Positions 47,070 to 58,194 of a DNA stretch of 64,000 nucleotides are shown piece by piece. This stretch comes from Tragulus kanchil (lineage: Eukaryota > Chordata > Mammalia > Artiodactyla > Tragulidae). The stretch lies in assembly GCA_022376925.1 (NCBI GenBank), contig JAIOJX010000030.1:173843298-173907297 (forward strand), given 5' to 3'. The notes beneath the pieces are model-generated. The model was not told the origin of the DNA. It made no database searches and saw nothing but the letters and a program-made list of their open reading frames with translations. The position numbers were made by a program, and so were the translations under genes. The first letter of the stretch is position 1; each line of letters starts with the position of its first letter.

Positions 47070-47284
47070 CCTGAGACTGATAGCTCAGTGGGTAAAGAAT
47101 CTGCAATTAACTCAGGAGACACGGGAGATGTGGGCTCAATCCCTGGGTCGAGAAGATCCCTTAGAGGAGGAAATGGCAACCCACTCCAGTACTTTGTCTG
47201 AAAAATTCCATGAACTGAGGAACCTTGAAGGCTACAGTCCATGGGTTCTCAAAGAATGAGACACAACCAAGCAACTAAGCAGTG
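47070..47284 (+). mobile_element. Bov-tA SINE
   Basis: A box ATAGCTCAGTGGGTAAAG, B box GGGCTCAATCCCTGGG, GGAAATGGCAACCCACTCCA, and the end GACACAACCAAGCAACTAAG. Slightly diverged full-length element. Confidence 0.9.
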
Positions 47285-47639
47285 GAAGAAATTAGCTGCT
47301 TGTGGTAATGTCTTCTCTGCAATAGAAAAGAATAAGAGAAGGAGGAGAGAGCCCGAAATGAACTGAGTTGCCAATTCCAGTCTTCAAGTGCTCTTGCCTA
47401 TAATTCTACCCAGATCTTGGAGCTACCTCAACATCACTCTTAGTTATATAAACCAATAAATCCCATATGAAAGCCTGAGTTTAATTTTTGTAACTTTAGA
47501 TTTGGTTTCCTCAACTGTGACGTGGTGGCATTGACAATGAGTGCCGTATACATAGCCTAGAGTTATAGCAAGGCTCAAACAAAAATCATACTCTAAACTA
47601 CTAAGCACTGTAAAAATTAAAGTCCTCTGCTCTGAGCAG

Positions 47640-47666
47640 TTTTTTTTGTTTGTTTGTTTGTTTTTA
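47640..47666. repeat. (TTTG)n simple repeat
   Basis: T run followed by four TTTG units. A second copy lies at 48694-48720. Confidence 0.85.
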
Positions 47667-47864
47667 CCACAAGTACTTCAATATATTGTAAATCCATTGT
47701 CATATTGCTTTCTTTAAAATACTTATGTATCTGACCTAAAGCAATAAGAATTACAATGATAATAACTTATAATGCCAGCTTTTATTTCCACTGCATTTTA
47801 CAGGGCCACTCAGCTGACAAACAATACAGCTGTGATAATGAGTCGGAGTATTTGATTAAAAACC

Positions 47865-48126
47865 TCATTTTTAAAAATCGAAGTATCATGGACATACAAC
47901 ACTCTGCTAGTTCCAGGTGTACAACATAGTAATTCAGTATTTCCATACACTACAGAATGATCATCACAATAATTTTAGTTCCCATCTGTCAGCATATAAA
48001 AGTACCACATTATTGACTATATGCCTCCTACTGTGTATTTCATTCCTGTGACTCATTTATTTTATAACTAAGTTTGTACCTCTTAATCTTTGTCACCTAT
48101 TTCAATTATCCTTCCACCCTCTCCCC
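47865..48126 (-). mobile_element. L1M 3' region, reversed
   Basis: Reversed L1M order: AGTTCCAGGTGTACAACATA, GTAATTCAGTATTTCCATAC, TTATTTTATAACTAAGTTTG and TACCTCTTAATCTTTGTCAC. Interrupted by the SINE at 48139. Copy at 48919-49180. Confidence 0.75.
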
Positions 48127-48138
48127 TGATAACTTACT

Positions 48139-48400
48139 TTTTTTTTTTTTTCGGCCCCTTCTATTGGTCTTTCAAAATCCACCTTTTGTTCTTTGGCCTG
48201 TGTGGCCCTCCCATCGCAGTGGCCTCTCTGGCTGCAGAGCACCAGCTCTGGGCGCATGAGCTCCAGAGCTCCGGCTCGGTAATTGGACACATCAGTGCAG
48301 CCGCTCCGCAGCACGCAGGATCCTCCCAGGTCAGGAATCGAACCGGCGCCCCTTGCACTGCAAGGCGATGTCTTTACCCACTGGACCACCAGGGAAGCCC
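48139..48400 (-). mobile_element. CHR-type SINE with TSD, inserted in L1M
   Basis: Poly-T, end motif CCCCTTCTATTGGTCTTTC, CCTCCCATCGCAGTGGCCTC, and the reversed head GGAATCGAACCGGCGCCCC and CCACTGGACCACCAGGGAAG. TSD TGATAACTTACT (48127) and TGATAATTTACT (48401), one mismatch in 12. Frames in it are repeat frames. Confidence 0.94.
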
Positions 48401-48918
48401 TGATAATTTACTCTTAAAAAAAGACATTGTCTGAATTAACCCCAGAAGGATGATTTTTTAAAAGGCAAAGGCATAGTTATTTTTCCCTTAGCATATACAT
48501 TCTCACCACAACATATGGAATAAGGGTGTACTGGTTTCAATGTTTTAAAGATTACTACAACTGCTGCAGTATAAAAGTTAAAGTTAAACATTAAAAATCC
48601 AGATTCTTTTCCCAAGATCCAGACTAAAGTTCAAAATGTAAAGTAGCTGTGACAATAATCCACTGTAAAATTAAAGTCCTCTGCTCTGAGCAGTTTTTTT
48701 TGTTTGTTTGTTTGTTTTTACCACAAGTACTTCAATATATTGTAAATCCATTGTCATATTGCTTTCTTTAAAATACTTATGTATCTGACCTAAAGCAATA
48801 AGAATTACAATGATAATAACTTATAATGCCAGCTTTTATTTCCACTGCATTTTACAGGGCCACTCAGCTGACAAACAATACAGCTGTGATAATGAGTCGG
48901 AGTATTTGATTAAAAACC

Positions 48919-49180
48919 TCATTTTTAAAAATCGAAGTATCATGGACATACAACACTCTGCTAGTTCCAGGTGTACAACATAGTAATTCAGTATTTCCAT
49001 ACACTACAGAATGATCATCACAATAATTTTAGTTCCCATCTGTCAGCATATAAAAGTACCACATTATTGACTATATGCCTCCTACTGTGTATTTCATTCC
49101 TGTGACTCATTTATTTTATAACTAAGTTTGTACCTCTTAATCTTTGTCACCTATTTCAATTATCCTTCCACCCTCTCCCC
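48919..49180 (-). mobile_element. L1M 3' region, duplicated copy
   Basis: Copy of 47865-48126 through duplication 13. Confidence 0.75.
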
Positions 49181-49192
49181 TGATAACTTACT

Positions 49193-49454
49193 TTTTTTTT
49201 TTTTTCGGCCCCTTCTATTGGTCTTTCAAAATCCACCTTTTGTTCTTTGGCCTGTGTGGCCCTCCCATCGCAGTGGCCTCTCTGGCTGCAGAGCACCAGC
49301 TCTGGGCGCATGAGCTCCAGAGCTCCGGCTCGGTAATTGGACACATCAGTGCAGCCGCTCCGCAGCACGCAGGATCCTCCCAGGTCAGGAATCGAACCGG
49401 CGCCCCTTGCACTGCAAGGCGATGTCTTTACCCACTGGACCACCAGGGAAGCCC
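49193..49454 (-). mobile_element. CHR-type SINE, duplicated copy
   Basis: Copy of 48139-48400 with the same flanking TSD pair (49181 and 49455), carried by duplication 13. Confidence 0.94.
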
Positions 49455-49748
49455 TGATAATTTACTCTTAAAAAAAGACATTGTCTGAATTAACCCCAGA
49501 AGGATGATTTTTTAAAAGGCAAAGGCATAGTTATTTTTCCCTTAGCATATACATTCTCACCACAACATATGGAATAAGGGTGTACTGGTTTCAATGTTTT
49601 AAAGATTACTACAACTGCTGCAGTATAAAAGTTAAAGTTAAACATTAAAAATCCAGATTCTTTTCCCAAGATCCAGACTAAAGTTCAAAATGTAAAGTAG
49701 CTGTGACAATAATCCACTGTAAATTTTTACAACCTATTCTTATTATTG

Positions 49749-49970
49749 CTCGGTGCTTCACCAGTGGCTCAGTGGTAAAGAATCCCCCTGCAATGCAGGA
49801 GATTCATGAGACATGGATTCGATATCTGGGTCAGGAAAATCCCCTGGAGGAGGGCAGAGCAACTCACTCCAGTATTCTAGCCAGGAAAATTTCATAGACA
49901 GAGAAGCCTGGAGGGATGCACTCCACAGGGTCATGCGGAGTTGGACATGACTGACTTGGCTGAGCACAGA
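49749..49970 (+). mobile_element. Bov-tA SINE
   Basis: GTGGCTCAGTGGTAAAGAAT, B-box region GGATTCGATATCTGG, GCAACTCACTCCAGTATTCT, and the end GTTGGACATGACTGACTTGG. Diverged full length. Confidence 0.9.
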
Positions 49971-50253
49971 CGCAGGCTTACTATTGCTCAATTAGTAAGA
50001 TCAGTTAGAATCACCACTCAGCTATTTCAGGTTCTATCTACTCTTTCTTTCTGTTTAATTCTACCCTAAGTACCTTTAAGCACAAGAGATCAAGTTATGG
50101 AAGACTGACTCCAAAATGGAAATTAATTAGTACCTAACGTTATGTGAAAAAGTACTTTGAAATAGACAGTATTCATCTTTTATACTTATATTACCTAAAT
50201 TTAGAGAAGGCAACTTTTTTCATTTAGATAGTCCACAAAAAAAGGTAGTGGAG

Positions 50254-50605
50254 GGCTTCCCCTGGTGGTCCAGCGGATAAGGACACCACCTTGCAGTGCA
50301 AGGGGCGCTGGTTCGATCCCTGGCCAGTGCAAGGGGCGCCGGTTCGATCCCTGGCCTGGGAAGATCCCACGTGCTGTGGAGCGGCTGGACCGATGTGTCC
50401 AATTACCGAGCCGGAGCTCTGGAGCGCATGTGCCCAGAGCCGGCGATCTGCAACAACAGACGCTACCGCGATGGGAGGCCCACAGGAGCCAAAGAACAAA
50501 GACGAATGAAAAAAGAGAAATGAAAGACCAATAGAAGTGGCCCGCCCGCTCCCCTCCCTCCCCAACCCGACTGCCCCCCCCCCCAAAAAATAAATAAATT
50601 TAAAA
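50254..50605 (+). mobile_element. CHR-type SINE with duplicated B box
   Basis: Head GGCTTCCCCTGGTGGTCC, A box, then a 31-bp tandem duplication (50294-50324 and 50325-50355), each unit carrying GGTTCGATCCCTGGC, a perfect pol III B box. The body, the ACCAATAGAAGTGGCC end with a G/C-rich extension, and an A-rich tail follow. TSD-like AAAAAAAGGTAGTG (50237) and AAAAAAAGGTAGTT (50606). Confidence 0.93.
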
Positions 50606-50863
50606 AAAAAAAGGTAGTTGAAAAAATAAGTAAGTTTTCCCTTTACTTGTTAGGTTCACTTTAGATGTAAAATAAAGTTTGGGGTCAAATAGTTACCATT
50701 AAATAATAAAAGTACATTTCAAATCCATTAAAAGTATATTTTTCAATCAAGCATTAAACCTCTTCTCTCTTTTGTTTTTAAAAAATTTCATATCCCAAGA
50801 TCCAGACTAAAGTTCAAAATGAAGTAGCTGTGAAAAGAATTTTACAACCTATTCTTATTATTG

Positions 50864-51085
50864 CTCGGTGCTTCACCAGTGGCTCAGTGGTAAAGAATCC
50901 CCCTGCAATGCAGGAGATTCATGAGACATGGATTCGATATCTGGGTCAGGAAAATCCCCTGGAGGAGGGCAGAGCAACTCACTCCAGTATTCTAGCCAGG
51001 AAAATTTCATAGACAGAGAAGCCTGGAGGGATGCACTCCACAGGGTCATGCGGAGTTGGACATGACTGACTTGGCTGAGCACAGA
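50864..51085 (+). mobile_element. Bov-tA SINE, duplicated copy
   Basis: Copy of 49749-49970 through duplication 14. Confidence 0.9.
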
Positions 51086-51368
51086 CGCAGGCTTACTATT
51101 GCTCAATTAGTAAGATCAGTTAGAATCACCACTCAGCTATTTCAGGTTCTATCTACTCTTTCTTTCTGTTTAATTCTACCCTAAGTACCTTTAAGCACAA
51201 GAGATCAAGTTATGGAAGACTGACTCCAAAATGGAAATTAATTAGTACCTAACGTTATGTGAAAAAGTACTTTGAAATAGACAGTATTCATCTTTTATAC
51301 TTATATTACCTAAATTTAGAGAAGGCAACTTTTTTCATTTAGATAGTCCACAAAAAAAGGTAGTGGAG

Positions 51369-51719
51369 GGCTTCCCCTGGTGGTCCAGCGGATAAGGACA
51401 CCACCTTGCAGTGCAAGGGGCGCTGGTTCGATCCCTGGCCAGTGCAAGGGGCGCCGGTTCGATCCCTGGCCTGGGAAGATCCCACGTGCTGTGGAGCGGC
51501 TGGACCGATGTGTCCAATTACCGAGCCGGAGCTCTGGAGCGCATGTGCCCAGAGCCGGCGATCTGCAACAACAGACGCTACCGCGATGGGAGGCCCACAG
51601 GAGCCAAAGAACAAAGACGAATGAAAAGAGAGAAATGAAAGACCAATAGAAGTGGCCCGCCCGCTCCCCTCCCTCCCCAACCCGACTGCCCCCCCCCCCA
51701 AAAAATAAATAAATTTAAA
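51369..51719 (+). mobile_element. CHR-type SINE with duplicated B box, second copy
   Basis: Copy of 50254-50605 through duplication 14. The 31-bp internal duplication is preserved (51409-51439 and 51440-51470), so it predates, or is shared by, both copies. Confidence 0.93.
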
Positions 51720-51901
51720 AAAAAAAAGGTAGTTGAAAAAATAAGTAAGTTTTCCCTTTACTTGTTAGGTTCACTTTAGATGTAAAATAAAGTTTGGGGT
51801 CAAATAGTTACCATTAAATAATAAAAGTACATTTCAAATCCATTAAAAGTATATTTTTCAATCAAGCATTAAACCTCTTCTCTCTTTTGTTAATTTTCAT
51901 A

Positions 51902-53866
51902 TGCACAGGCAAAGAAATTATGAAATACTATTTGAATTGCTAATACAGGCCAACTAATTGTGCTAAAAAGAACAAATCCAGCCCGATGGTAATTATCCAT
52001 GTGAAAAATTAGTTTTCTTAGGAGGTAGCATTGTGCAATTTGACTTCTAATTGGTATATGGCATCAATTAATGTCTAACAATGCATCTAGCAAATGAAAG
52101 AAAATTTACTGAAAATAACTGAGTCAAGTGCCATGCTTTAGTAGTACAGAATAACAGCAGGATTTGTCTCCTGCTCCTTTATCATTTTATATCCTTTTTT
52201 TTTTCTTTTTTTGGTCTGACTGTTTAGGACTTATTTGCATTTTCTGCTGGCTCTGTCTTTTCCACTAGTCTTCTCTGGGTTTCCAACTCTGGTCAGTTAA
52301 CAATTGATAGGCACTCACCCAAATTTTGCTGTGTGCCATGCCATGCTTTGCATTAGGCACTGGGCAGTCTCAAGTGCAATCAACAATCAATAGTTTTTCT
52401 TGGTGTAATGTTTCAAGGCATCTTCCCTGAGACTCTAAGTTGTCCATGACTAGAAAGATTTTATAGATAAAAAATGGTGCTGACAAAATATTCTTCACAT
52501 GAATGGATGGACAAGGTGGAAGTGGTACAACAGAGAATAGGGATACTTCCTAGCCACCTCTAGCCTCTCCCTCTTTCCCTCAGGGTCATGGTCTCATAGT
52601 TCTTCTGCCTTAACTGGCTCCCTCCCTGTTTACTAGCAAATCTCCCAATCAATTCCTTGCACCTTTCATCTTGCCTCTGTATCTGTTCAGAGGACAGAAA
52701 ACCAATGGTATACTGGAGACAGCACATACAATTTCATGAGAACCATCAATGAAAGTTTCAGCAATTTTGCAAGTCAGTTTTAATAAAGTCCATTAGCAAA
52801 AATTTAACTATTTACAATTAGATAAATTAAAAAGAAAAGTGACGGTATTCAAAAATCACCATTCCCTAATTATTGACTATTTTTCTTAAAAACTAGTGCT
52901 TTTGAATTTACTTATTTCTAATGGTGCAGATCCTACACAGTAATGTAATACTGCACACTTCTATGTGGGCAGTGATGTCACATTGGAGGCCTGAAATCAT
53001 CCAACAGGAAGAGTACAGGAGTATAGGCATAGAAATCAACGAATGTCACAAATCAGTTCTCCTTTGTTTTTATCATCTCTCTATTATAAAGAGTCAGTTG
53101 TTACACATTTGTTAGAATATCACTTGTCTGCATTCATATAAAGGAGACAATTTTGACTTGAGCATTTTATAGAAAATACATTCAGAAAAAACATAGTTGT
53201 ATTATCATGCTAAGCTGTAAATTCTCTGAGGCTAACATAAGGTTTACACTTTGTTTTACAAAGTGTGATCAGAGCAATGGAGTACTATGGAGTTAAGTTT
53301 GATCAAATATTTTTAAAAGGAAAAAAAAGAATAAAGCAAAGCTTAAAAATCAACTTCTATCTCAACACTGATGAAAACCGTACAGATGAAAACTGATCCC
53401 CAGATTGGCTAATGCTTGAACAGTTAAGTAACAGGGCAAGTATTTAAGAAAAATAAAACAAAACAAGAATATGGAGAGATCTATAGCAAAAGACAAAGTG
53501 ATGTATATTTATAGTTCCAAAGTCACTATACTTTCTTAGTCTCCCTTATTTGCTCTTTTGTCTAAACTAATGTTGGAACACAGCTTTTCAGAGGAATAAA
53601 AAATCAATACTGCTTTTGACACACAATTTATTTCAGTTCTATCTTCATACATCTTAACTTAGATATCTTATACGTCAAGTTAAGGAATAAACCAAAAGTG
53701 TGTTGTCTGGGTTGTCTGTCCAATGTCTCAGAACAAAGTCATCCAAATGCTTCTAAACAAAAACACTGGCTTTGGGATTGAAAAGAAATCATTCAGTTCT
53801 GGGGACTTGTGACAAATGTTTTCCATTTTCTTTCCTTTAACAGGAAACTGAGTCACCACCAGCACA
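51902..53866. other. Long unassigned stretch, partly motif-rich
   Basis: No gene or named repeat. The first 200 bases contain several TAATT-type cores (GCCAACTAATTGTGC, GGTAATTATCC, CATCAATTAATGTC) and could be a conserved element. T-rich run at 52195-52212. Confidence 0.4.
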
Positions 53867-54179
53867 GTGATTCCCAAACTTTGGTTTGTAACACTTCTGG
53901 ATGGTCCATGAAATTTGCAAAATAAAATTTGCTTTATTTCATCTCCATTTTAAAAATATGGCACTTTTAGCACAAACACGATTGCTAAAATAAATCTTAC
54001 GATATCTGAATGGAGAATCTGAACTAGAATGTGAATCACTTCTATACACCAAATAACTTCCCTGACTCTTAGAATCAAGGCTAACAAGAGCATTTGATGG
54101 ATACTTTCTGATCCCCTGACATCTGCTGGATCTTACATTTCCCCCTCAGCTGACTACAAATGTAAACAGTTTTCTAGAA

Positions 54180-54353
54180 CAGTCGTATTCTGAGTGTGGT
54201 CCTTAGACCAGAAGCATCTCCTACAAACTTCTTAAAAATGTGAACACTTGGCCTTTACCACAATAAAATAAGCCAGATTTTCTGGAAGTGGAATCGGCAA
54301 AATATTCAGTAAAACTCACTCTAGGTGATACACCTTCACATGAGAACCACTTG
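54180..54353 (+). mobile_element. MER5A hAT element
   Basis: Begins CAGTCGTATTCTGAGTGTGG, then CTTAGACCAGAAGCATCTCC, CTTCTTAAAAATGTGAACAC and CTAGGTGATACACC, and ends TGAGAACCACTTG. The start and end are the MER5A terminal regions. A copy lies at 55212-55385. Confidence 0.8.
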
Positions 54354-55211
54354 CTTTCAGGATTTAGAAATCTGATGATATCTACAAGGCGATCTAAGAA
54401 ATCATAACCTTCCAAGAATGTGTTACATAGGCAACAGATCTGAGTAATACAGGTGTTTATGGAAATAAATCACATATCCAGGAAAGCAGTAAAACATGCT
54501 GTTACCACATGTTTCCAAATATCCAGTTGTTCTTATCAGTTAGTACAGATATGTGGATGATGGCATCAACTTTTCCCCTATCAGAAGTCATATGAACGAG
54601 AACTTGCTTCCTGTGAACCTATTCCTTGTAATAGACACCCACTGCGATATGTGTCCTTTGAGCTTTCTCTGCATGTATATGTCTTGAAGGCATTCTTTTC
54701 TCACAAACTATGTGATCAGTCATATGTAGAATTGTGAAATTCCTGGGCACTAGGGAATTTCTGGAGGCTGTGGGTAGTTATCATCCTTTTTCATTTTTTT
54801 TCTACCTGTTGACGTTGACCTCTCTTTCAACACTTAAAATATTTCAATCTTTAATATCTTTTATCCGCCTTCTCCAACTGAATTCTCACTATACATTTGT
54901 GATTCCCAAACTTTGGTTTGTAACACTTCTGGATGGTCCATGAAATTTGCAAAATAAAATTTGCTTTATTTCATCTCCATTTTAAAAATATGGCACTTTT
55001 AGCACAAACACGATTGCTAAAATAAATCTTACGATATCTGAATGGAGAATCTGAACTAGAATGTGAATCACTTCTATACACCAAATAACTTCCCTGACTC
55101 TTAGAATCAAGGCTAACAAGAGCATTTGATGGATACTTTCTGATCCCCTGACATCTGCTGGATCTTACATTTCCCCCTCAGCTGACTACAAATGTAAACA
55201 GTTTTCTAGAA

Positions 55212-55385
55212 CAGTCGTATTCTGAGTGTGGTCCTTAGACCAGAAGCATCTCCTACAAACTTCTTAAAAATGTGAACACTTGGCCTTTACCACAATAAAA
55301 TAAGCCAGATTTTCTGGAAGTGGAATCGGCAAAATATTCAGTAAAACTCACTCTAGGTGATACACCTTCACATGAGAACCACTTG
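55212..55385 (+). mobile_element. MER5A hAT element, duplicated copy
   Basis: Copy of 54180-54353 through duplication 15. Confidence 0.8.
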
Positions 55386-55691
55386 CTTTCAGGATTTAGA
55401 AATCTGATGATATCTACAAGGCGATCTAAGAAATCATAACCTTCCAAGAATGTGTTACATAGGCAACAGATCTGAGTAATACAGGTGTTTATGGAAATAA
55501 ATCACATATCCAGGAAAGCAGTAAAACATGCTGTTACCACATGTTTCCAAATATCCAGTTGTTCTTATCAGTTAGTACAGATATGTGGATGATGGCATCA
55601 ACTTTTCCCCTATCAGAAGTCATATGAACGAGAACTTGCTTCCTGTGAACCTATTCCTTGTAATAGACACCCACTGCGATATGTGTCCTTT

Positions 55692-57906
55692 GAGCTTTCT
55701 CTGCATGTATATGTCTTGAAGGCATTCTTTTCTCACAAACTATGTGATCAGTCATATGTAGAATTGTGAAATTCCTGGGCACTAGGGAATTTCTGGAGGC
55801 TGTGGGTAGTTATCATCCTTTTTCATTTTTTTTCTACCTGTTGACGTTGACCTCTCTTTCAACACTTAAAATATTTCAATCTTTAATATCTTTTATCCGC
55901 CTTCTCCAACTGAATTCTCACTATACATTTGTGGTTCCCAAACTCTGTTCATCACTAAGCATTCCATTTAATTATGGTCTTTGTCCGGCAAGATTATCAG
56001 ACAACACTTAATTCTGTTTCCTTAGACCCATTAAAGGCACAATAAAGAGGTCAAACTTCTGATTCATGCAAGTTACCATTTATTCCCGCAGCATTTGGTT
56101 TTATAATTACAGTTTAGTTTGGCAGTTTCATGGATATGCTCTTGTTTCTTTGAAGAATTGTTTTAATTATTGGAAACAACACTTTGTTGCCCAACAGAAC
56201 TTTATATAGTCTCAAAGAAAACACACTTCTCTTAATTTTACTGATAGTATCTTGCAAAGATAAATGCTCTGGGTCTAACTATTCAAAGAGGTCTACTGCT
56301 TTGAGAACAGAGGACAAAATCCTAGAAGGCTAGCAAGGGTTTTCCTCCCATGAATCCCTTTTCCAGGTGCACACCCCTCTCTGTCTTTGCTCTCTAAATT
56401 CCAGCTTCCCTGGCCTTCATCCAGTTTTTCAGTTTTCCTCCTTTCCACCCCAGGACTCCTCCACATGGTCTTCCATTTATGTGAGGTCTTCTCCTGGTCC
56501 TCTTCGCTTATTAATATCTATGCATTGTTTAACTCTCAGTTCAAATGTTTCTACCTAAAGACACCTCCCTGAAGTTCTCCTCCTTATTGTCGATTCCCAT
56601 TACACCAGTTCCAAGACTAGATAACACCCTCAAAGTATTATCTCTTATTGCTCTGTGCTTTTCCTTCACTGCATCCTATAATATATTTATGTAATTATTT
56701 GATGAATCATTCCCTCTCAGAATATAAGCTTCACCGAGGCAGAAGCCATACTTAAATTGATCTCTTTGAACTCATACTCATGTCCGAAAAACGGTCAATT
56801 TTTTACCAAATTTTGTCCCTTGGGAGCTTTCTCTGCATGTATATGTCTTGAAGGCATTCTTTTCTCACAAACTATGTGATCAGTCATATGTAGAATTGTG
56901 AAATTCCTGGGCACTAGGGAATTTCTGGAGGCTGTGGGTAGTTATCATCCTTTTTCATTTTTTTTCTACCTGTTGACGTTGACCTCTCTTTCAACACTTA
57001 AAATATTTCAATCTTTAATATCTTTTATCCGCCTTCTCCAACTGAATTCTCACTATACATTTGTGGTTCCCAAACTCTGTTCATCACTAAGCATTCCATT
57101 TAATTATGGTCTTTGTCCGGCAAGATTATCAGACAACACTTAATTCTGTTTCCTTAGACCCATTAAAGGCACAATAAAGAGGTCAAACTTCTGATTCATG
57201 CAAGTTACCATTTATTCCCGCAGCATTTGGTTTTATAATTACAGTTTAGTTTGGCAGTTTCATGGATATGCTCTTGTTTCTTTGAAGAATTGTTTTAATT
57301 ATTGGAAACAACACTTTGTTGCCCAACAGAACTTTATATAGTCTCAAAGAAAACACACTTCTCTTAATTTTACTGATAGTATCTTGCAAAGATAAATGCT
57401 CTGGGTCTAACTATTCAAAGAGGTCTACTGCTTTGAGAACAGAGGACAAAATCCCCTAGAAGGCTAGCAAGGGTTTTCCCTCCCCATGAATCCCTTTTCC
57501 AGGTGCACACCTCTCTCTGTCTTTGCTCTCTAAATTCCAGCTTCCCTGGCCTTCATCCAGTTTTTCAGTTTTCCTCCTTTCCACCCCAGGACTCCTCCAC
57601 ATGGTCTTCCATTTATGTGAGGTCTTCTCCTGGTCCTCTTCGCTTATTAATATCTATGCATTGTTTAACTCTCAGTTCAAATGTTTCTACCTAAAGACAC
57701 CTCCCTGAAGTTCTCCTCCTTATTGTCGATTCCCATTACACCAGTTCCAAGACTAGATAACACCCTCAAAGTATTATCTCTTATTGCTCTGTGCTTTTCC
57801 TTCACTGCATCCTATAATATATTTATGTAATTATTTGATGAATCATTCCCTCTCCAGAATATAAGCTTCACCGAGGCAGAAGCCATACTTAAATTGATCT
57901 CTTTGA
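55692..57906. repeat. Tandem direct duplication 16 (period 1132-1138)
   Basis: Bases 55692-56768 recur at 56824-57906. Between them lie 55 bases (56769-56823) that look like a worn version of the true continuation after 57906. C-run differences lie near 56314/57453, 56346/57478 and 56718/57854. With duplication 15 the start of the unit is present three times (54660, 55692, 56824). Confidence 0.95.
56430..56768 (+). mobile_element. L2 LINE 3' part, first copy
   Basis: L2 order visible: TCAGTTCAAATGTTTCTACC, CACCTCCCTGAAGTTCTCC, CATTACACCAGTTCCAAG and AATATAAGCTTCACCGAGGC. It stops at the duplication seam before the L2 tail. Confidence 0.7.
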
Positions 57907-57985
57907 TATACTCAGTAGCTACCATGATGCCCAGCACATAATACGGGCTCAATAAATATTAGGTGAATGAGTAGATGCACAAATG
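57560..57985 (+). mobile_element. L2 LINE 3' end, complete copy
   Basis: Same L2 blocks as 56430-56768. They continue to the diagnostic tail ATGCCCAGCACATAATACGG, GCTCAATAAATATTAGGTGA and ATGAGTAG. Confidence 0.8.
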
Positions 57986-58194
57986 AATTAATTGTGCAAG
58001 TGATTTGGACTTTCAGTTAAGGCTGAGGTAAGTAGTGATTCCTCATGGTGAATCCTAATGGCTTGAAACAGACAATCTTTGATCCTCAAGCTGGTAAGAT
58101 TTCAGAGTTCTACCTAAATATCTAAAGCATAAACCTTGTTGAGTTCTGTCACTTCACATGGAGATTTTTTAATGACACGAGAAAATGCTCACAC
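57986..58194. other. Unassigned stretch before the CpG-rich island
   Basis: No gene or repeat recognised. Confidence 0.4.

Larger units (their letters stand above)
47606..49724. repeat. Tandem direct duplication 13 (period 1055)
   Basis: Bases 47606-48669 recur at 48661-49724. The seam is clean: CACTGTAAA (48661-48669) is both the end of the first copy and the start of the second. Only one A differs just after it. Confidence 0.97.
49665..51901. repeat. Tandem direct duplication 14 (period 1115-1129)
   Basis: Bases 49665-50793 recur at 50794-51901. The second copy starts with several losses (about 14 bases between 50819 and 50840). The first copy ends with extra T and A bases at 50776-50786, absent at 51890. 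One change AAAAGAG / AGAGAG lies in the SINE. With duplication 13 the start of the unit occurs three times (48612, 49665, 50794). Confidence 0.95.
53867..55944. repeat. Tandem direct duplication 15 (period 1032)
   Basis: Bases 53867-54912 recur at 54899-55944. The parental ends share GTGRTTCCCAAACT (13 of 14 bases), so this seam lies on a short homology. No filler is present. Apart from the 14-mer itself I saw no differences. Confidence 0.97.

Noticed and set aside
50281..50370. Tandem tRNA genes
   Set aside because: The B-box-bearing units are part of a tRNA-derived SINE with TSD and tail. Acceptor and anticodon stems of a real tRNA are not formed.
50224..51701. Several frames of 60-120 codons on both strands
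   Set aside because: All lie in the CHR-type SINE with the duplicated B box and its second copy.
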